NCBI RefSeq assembly: GCF_006385595.1
Contig: NZ_CP041046.1
Location: 3,720,001-3,784,000, forward strand
Length of the DNA stretch: 64,000 bases
DNA from: Luteibacter pinisoli
GTDB lineage: Bacteria > Pseudomonadota > Gammaproteobacteria > Xanthomonadales > Rhodanobacteraceae
Reading direction: 5' to 3'
Shown piece by piece: positions 61,776 through 64,000 of the stretch. The first letter of the stretch is position 1. Every line of letters starts with the position of its first letter. The notes under the pieces were generated by a model. That model did not search any database. It saw nothing but the letters and a program-made list of their open reading frames with translations, and was not told where the DNA came from. The translations under genes were made by a program, and so were the position numbers.

Positions 61776-63122
61776 TCACTTCTTGCGCAACGGCCGGAAC
61801 GATTCCCGCAGCTCGGTGACGAACGCGTCGGGCTGCTCCCACGCGGCGAAGTGGCCACCCTTGGCGAGGCGGTTGTAGTGGATCAGTTTCGGATAGGCCG
61901 CCTTGGCCCAGCTCTCCGGTGCCTGGTAGATCTCATCGGGGAAGGCGCTGACGGCGACCGGGATCTGGATCTTCTTCGGCTCGAAGAACGGCAGCTTGCT
62001 TTCCCAGTACAGGCGCGCTGACGACACGGCCGTGTTGGTGAACCAGTAGAAGCTGACGTTATCGAGGATGTCGTCCTTCGACAGGCCTTCACTCTCGCCA
62101 TCGAAGACGCGGCGGATGAGGCGATAGCTGCGGATGTCGTGGTCGATCATCCACGCGGCGAGGCCCACCGGTGAATCAGCCAGCGCGTACAGGGTCTGCG
62201 GGCGGCCGGTCATTTCCTGGGCATAGCCCAGGCCGTGCTTGTAGAAGTCGTCGAGCTGCTCGTAGGCCTTCTTCTCGTCTGCAGAGAGGCTCGCCGGCGG
62301 CGGTGCGCCCGCGGAGAGCAGCTTGGCGATGTCGTCCGGCACCGTGGCGGCCATGTTCGTGCTGATGCCCAGCAACTCCGGCGGCGCCTGCACGGCCATC
62401 TGCTCGGAGACGGCATTGCCCCAGTCGCCGCCCTGCGCCACGAAATGCTTGTAACCAAGGCGCTTCATCAGAATCGTCCAGGCCCGCGCGATGTGCTGCG
62501 GATCCCAGCCGAGCGCCGTGGGCTTGCCCGACAGGCCATAGCCCGGCAGCGAGGGAATCACCACGTCGAACGCATCCGATGCCTTGCCGCCGTGCGCGGT
62601 GGGATTCACCAGCGGGTCGATCACCTTCAGCTGCTCGACGATGGAGCCTGGCCAGCCGTGGGTAATGATGAGCGGCAGGGCGTTCTTGTTCTTCGACTTC
62701 ACGTGGATGAACTGGATATCCACGCCATCGATGGTGGTGACGAACATGGGAATCGCGTCGAGCCGCTTCTCGAACTTCCGCCAGTCGTAGCTCGAGCCCC
62801 AGTACTCGGCGAGCTTCTTCATCGTCGCCAGCTGCACGCCCTGCGTGTCGTCAGCCACCACTTCCTTGTCCGGCCACTTCGTCGCTTTGACACGGCGAAT
62901 CAGGTCGGCGAGGTCGTCGTCGGAAACGTGCAGGCCGGGAAACGGGCGGATGGTTGCGTCGTCTGTGATGTCCAGCCACATGCCGGAGCCCTCTGGGCTG
63001 GCCGCAGGGGCCGCGGCAGGCGCGGCGGCCCGAGAGAGTGACGGGGCAACGACAAACGCGACGGCCAGCGCGGCTGCGGAAAGCAGCGACCAACGCAACG
63101 AGGACATAGCTCCGCGCATCAT
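61776..63122 (-). CDS. Epoxide hydrolase with N-terminal EHN domain, exported
   Basis: 448 residues; GAGGG lies 6 bases before the chosen ATG, and other ATGs lie one and five codons later. A signal peptide ends near SRAAA. EHN domain (about 50-160: IRPFPGLHVSDDDLADLIRRV) is followed by an alpha/beta-hydrolase fold: oxyanion THGWPGS, nucleophile Asp in QGGDWGN, and catalytic His in KGGHFAAWEQP. It opens epoxides to diols. Most relatives are cytoplasmic or microsomal, so the export signal is notable. Confidence 0.9.
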   Translation of the reverse strand: MMRGAMSSLRWSLLSAAALAVAFVVAPSLSRAAAPAAAPAASPEGSGMWLDITDDATIRPFPGLHVSDDDLADLIRRVKATKWPDKEVVADDTQGVQLATMKKLAEYWGSSYDWRKFEKRLDAIPMFVTTIDGVDIQFIHVKSKNKNALPLIITHGWPGSIVEQLKVIDPLVNPTAHGGKASDAFDVVIPSLPGYGLSGKPTALGWDPQHIARAWTILMKRLGYKHFVAQGGDWGNAVSEQMAVQAPPELLGISTNMAATVPDDIAKLLSAGAPPPASLSADEKKAYEQLDDFYKHGLGYAQEMTGRPQTLYALADSPVGLAAWMIDHDIRSYRLIRRVFDGESEGLSKDDILDNVSFYWFTNTAVSSARLYWESKLPFFEPKKIQIPVAVSAFPDEIYQAPESWAKAAYPKLIHYNRLAKGGHFAAWEQPDAFVTELRESFRPLRKK

Positions 63123-63394
63123 AGGGAAACCCTCATCCGTCGGCGCTGCCCTACCGGCGATGCAACGTGGTTAGGGGAATCTTTCCCTGATTTGTAGCCC
63201 CTGCGCGTCCATGCGTGGGCGGCAGTGATCCACGAGTCTAGGCGCGCTGGGGACGGGTGACACTAGGCCGTAAGGCTGACGCGGTGGCGCACGAAACCGC
63301 AATCAATCGGTTATTTGTAAATATCGGCGGGCTGGCCTGTCTCGACCGTTGGCCGCAACCAGGATCTCGCCAAGGGTTACCTAGAACCTCGTTT

Positions 63395-63904
63395 TCATGG
63401 TCCGCCACCCTTGGCTGCCTTCATCTTGCTCTCAAGCATCCAGACTGCGTCCTGCAAGGGGTGGATGGATCCGGAGATCTTGAAACGTCTCGTTGCTGTC
63501 CGGACAACCAGATAGCGGCTGCGCCGACCAAACACCTCCACCGCTGCGGAGAGGATGTCCTTGTAGTCGATGCGGGATGCGTTGAACGCACCGTAGGTAA
63601 GGTGATCGTCCCAGAACGTGAGGGCATACTTGTCGGCCCACACACCACCCATGGCGAACGCACCCGCGAAGACACTGCTTTCCAAAGCGTCCCTGATCGC
63701 ATGCGACGAATGCGACGGTGTGAGCAGCGCAAGCCAGACGATCATGGCGATGCCCGCGATCCATGCGAAGACCCTGATACCCCTGCCGATCCGGAACTCA
63801 GCATGTTTGCCGTCAGGCGTACCTGTCTTCCCCGGGAAAAAATACTGGGAGAGGAGACAGGCAACGAGCATCAACAGCGGGACCATCGCTCTGAGCATCA
63901 TCAA
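63395..63904 (-). CDS. Unknown membrane protein with possible PH-like domain
   Basis: 169 residues beginning MMMLRAMVPL. Helix 1 (about 5-22) and helix 2 (about 45-63) are followed by a possible third (SSVFAGAFAMGGVW), then a C-terminal soluble part of about 80 residues (YALTFWDDHLTYGAFNASRIDYKDI ... RYLVVRTATRRFKISG) with the beta-strand pattern of bacterial PH-like domains. Function unknown. It lies between the ssb terminator and a 270-base non-coding gap. Confidence 0.62.
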   Translation of the reverse strand: MMMLRAMVPLLMLVACLLSQYFFPGKTGTPDGKHAEFRIGRGIRVFAWIAGIAMIVWLALLTPSHSSHAIRDALESSVFAGAFAMGGVWADKYALTFWDDHLTYGAFNASRIDYKDILSAAVEVFGRRSRYLVVRTATRRFKISGSIHPLQDAVWMLESKMKAAKGGGP

Positions 63905-63914
63905 ACTCCATAGT

Positions 63915-63940
63915 GAAAGCCCCGCATAGGCGGGGCTTTC
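63915..63940 (-). terminator. Intrinsic terminator downstream of ssb
   Basis: Stem GAAAGCCCCGC (63915-63925) with GCGGGGCTTTC (63930-63940) and 4-base loop ATAG. The 11-bp stem ends in a U-containing arm, without a long T run. It lies 31 bases after the ssb stop on the minus strand. Confidence 0.72.
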
Positions 63941-63971
63941 TGGCGATACATCAGCGTCGGGCGATCATCGA

Positions 63972-64000
63972 TCAGAACGGAATATCGTCGTCGTCAAAGC
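63972..64000 (-). CDS. ssb: Single-stranded DNA-binding protein, C-terminal tail only
   Basis: Only the last eight codons lie in the window: they read FDDDDIPF then stop. This acidic tip ending DIPF is the near-invariant SSB tail that binds RecQ, RecO, PriA and other partners. The body of the gene is to the right of the window edge. Short, but the tail is very distinctive. Confidence 0.85.

Noticed and set aside
63257..63913. Plus-strand open frame near the right end
   Set aside because: It is antisense to a better-supported membrane protein at 63395-63904 and has no ribosome-binding site or motif.
1..64000. tRNA, rRNA, insertion sequences or prophage genes
   Set aside because: I saw no tRNA-like cloverleaf, rRNA segment, transposase, integrase or phage gene by reading; a dedicated scan could still find a tRNA I missed.

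Overview
This window comes from a GC-rich gammaproteobacterium of the Xanthomonadales/Lysobacterales, most like Rhodanobacteraceae such as Luteibacter or Dyella. That placement is inferred from codon use, from the block aspS-yebC-ruvC-ruvA-ruvB-ybgC-tolQRA, and from pilSR next to sucCD; no rRNA or tRNA is present to confirm it. About 53 protein genes are supported, two of them cut by the window edges (tolA on the left, ssb on the right).

Layout. 1-10.8 kb, minus strand: a housekeeping train read from fmdB through a DUF3011 protein, aspS, a lipase-like hydrolase, yebC, ruvC, ruvA, kup, ruvB, ybgC, tolQ, tolR and tolA. 11.2-23 kb: a TonB-dependent receptor, clpB with a likely heat-shock promoter, the trehalose genes otsB-otsA, pgeF and rluD, divergent bamD, and nadE. 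23.1-37.4 kb: two divergent operons that together look like a murein-peptide scavenging island. The leftward arm encodes a transglutaminase-like protein, a large TonB receptor, a fused M19 dipeptidase/serine hydrolase and a VanX-type D-Ala-D-Ala dipeptidase. The rightward arm encodes a DUF819 membrane protein, an SH3-NlpC/P60 endopeptidase, an L-Ala-D/L-Glu epimerase, a MurR/RpiR-type regulator, an L,D-transpeptidase-fold protein and a D-amino-acid dehydrogenase. A perfect palindrome sits between the arms.

37.4-38.1 kb is non-coding and holds five 91-bp direct repeats, each with three DnaA-box-like 9-mers: a candidate DnaA-titration or control locus away from any dnaA gene. 38.1-43.5 kb: sucD-sucC and the type IV pilus regulators pilS-pilR. 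44-47.8 kb: a three-gene signalling cassette (CHASE3/PAS kinase, Rcp1-like regulator, REC-kinase-REC hybrid). 48-55.2 kb: a mannose-utilisation locus (GH92 alpha-mannosidase, LacI regulator, sugar permease, PfkB kinase, AGE-family isomerase). 55.2-64 kb: ku with a striking hairpin over its ribosome-binding site, an alpha-amino-acid ester hydrolase, an Ala-rich lipoprotein, a 514-bp gene-free stretch, a DMT exporter, an aldo/keto reductase with divergent LysR gene, a signal-peptide-bearing epoxide hydrolase, an unknown membrane protein and the tail of ssb.

How the parts work together. In the murein island the inferred flow is outer-membrane uptake of wall fragments, periplasmic trimming that releases D-Ala and L-Ala-D-Glu, inner-membrane import (DUF819 is the candidate), then epimerisation and D-amino-acid oxidation. 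In the mannose locus, mannose released by GH92 would be imported, isomerised to fructose and phosphorylated to fructose-6-phosphate.
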